Below, piece after piece: positions 46,006-46,145 of a DNA stretch of 46,145 nt. A program made the translations under genes and the position numbers. The DNA is from Burkholderiales bacterium (lineage in GTDB: Bacteria > Pseudomonadota > Gammaproteobacteria > Burkholderiales > Burkholderiaceae_F): NCBI GenBank assembly GCA_020248865.1, contig JADCGS010000009.1, forward strand, positions 1 to 46,145, written 5' to 3'. How positions within the stretch are numbered: position 1 is the stretch's first letter; every line of letters begins with the position of its first letter. Below the pieces are notes generated by a model. That model was not told the DNA's origin. It worked only from the letters and a program-made list of their open reading frames with translations, and ran no database searches.

Positions 46006-46145
46006 TTGCATCAAACACAACACATCCCTTCGCTTGGCCCCGCAGTACGCGCATCGATGCATCAACGAGGTCAGACCGAACGGAAGATGAACCCGGCTAA
46101 CCCTTTGGGTGCGCCGCGACCGTGCGCCGCCGATCACGGCGTGCG

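Overview
This 46 kb window is chromosomal DNA of a very GC-rich bacterium, roughly 70% GC by eye. Gene content and order point to Betaproteobacteria, probably Burkholderiales. The markers are the tRNA-Gln-ispE-lolB block next to prs-rplY-pth, the kdsD-kdsC-lptC-lptA-lptB-rpoN-hpf block, ptsN-hprK-rapZ, and the uvrA / MFS / ssb trio. I cannot name the genus from sequence alone. Most of the window is core housekeeping DNA. Accessory DNA is limited to a few single genes, dispersed short repeats, and one broken insertion-sequence scar at the right edge.

Layout. 1-6 kb: isochorismatase-family hydrolase, ppx, ftsY (minus) and rsmD, coaD, a DUF418 membrane protein (plus). 6-13 kb: a two-gene exported pair with a secretin-like first member, a MOSC protein, a TauD/TfdA-type dioxygenase, ychF, two overlapping GNAT acetyltransferases and a patatin-like lipase. 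13-20 kb (minus): pth, rplY, prs, tRNA-Gln, ispE, an exported-looking methyltransferase, lolB and a TPR lipoprotein. 20-24 kb (plus): mutM, a dynamin-like GTPase and mutY. 24-34.7 kb (mostly minus): lonN-like gene, rapZ, psiF-like gene, hprK, ptsN, then an opposite-strand Ada/Ogt-like gene, then hpf, rpoN, lptB, lptA, lptC, kdsC and kdsD. 34.9-37.5 kb (plus): a Kef-type antiporter and a histidine phosphatase. 37.6-43 kb: uvrA (minus), then MFS transporter, ssb and a small membrane protein (plus). 43-44.6 kb (minus): hisN-like phosphatase and a PhnZ-like HD oxygenase. 44.8-46.1 kb: chimeric IS110/IS3 remnant.

How the genes work together. Three DNA-repair genes (mutM, mutY, uvrA) and ssb are present, plus an Ada/Ogt-like alkyl-DNA repair protein. 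One large block makes Kdo and transports LPS (kdsD, kdsC, lptCAB), and lolB handles outer-membrane lipoproteins. The nitrogen/carbon PTS control genes (rpoN, ptsN, hprK, rapZ) sit beside it. A close match to a sigma-54 promoter lies in front of the Kef-type antiporter, in the same window as rpoN.

The least ordinary structure is a family of seven 60-bp repeat units at four loci. At three loci the unit ends exactly at the start codon of a gene (patatin-like, pth, hisN). The unit is 20 codons long and open on both strands, so it can add an N-terminal peptide or act as a small upstream reading frame. A second, 50-bp repeat pair forms the C-terminal coding end of a small exported protein. I see no CRISPR array, rRNA, prophage or recognisable defence system.
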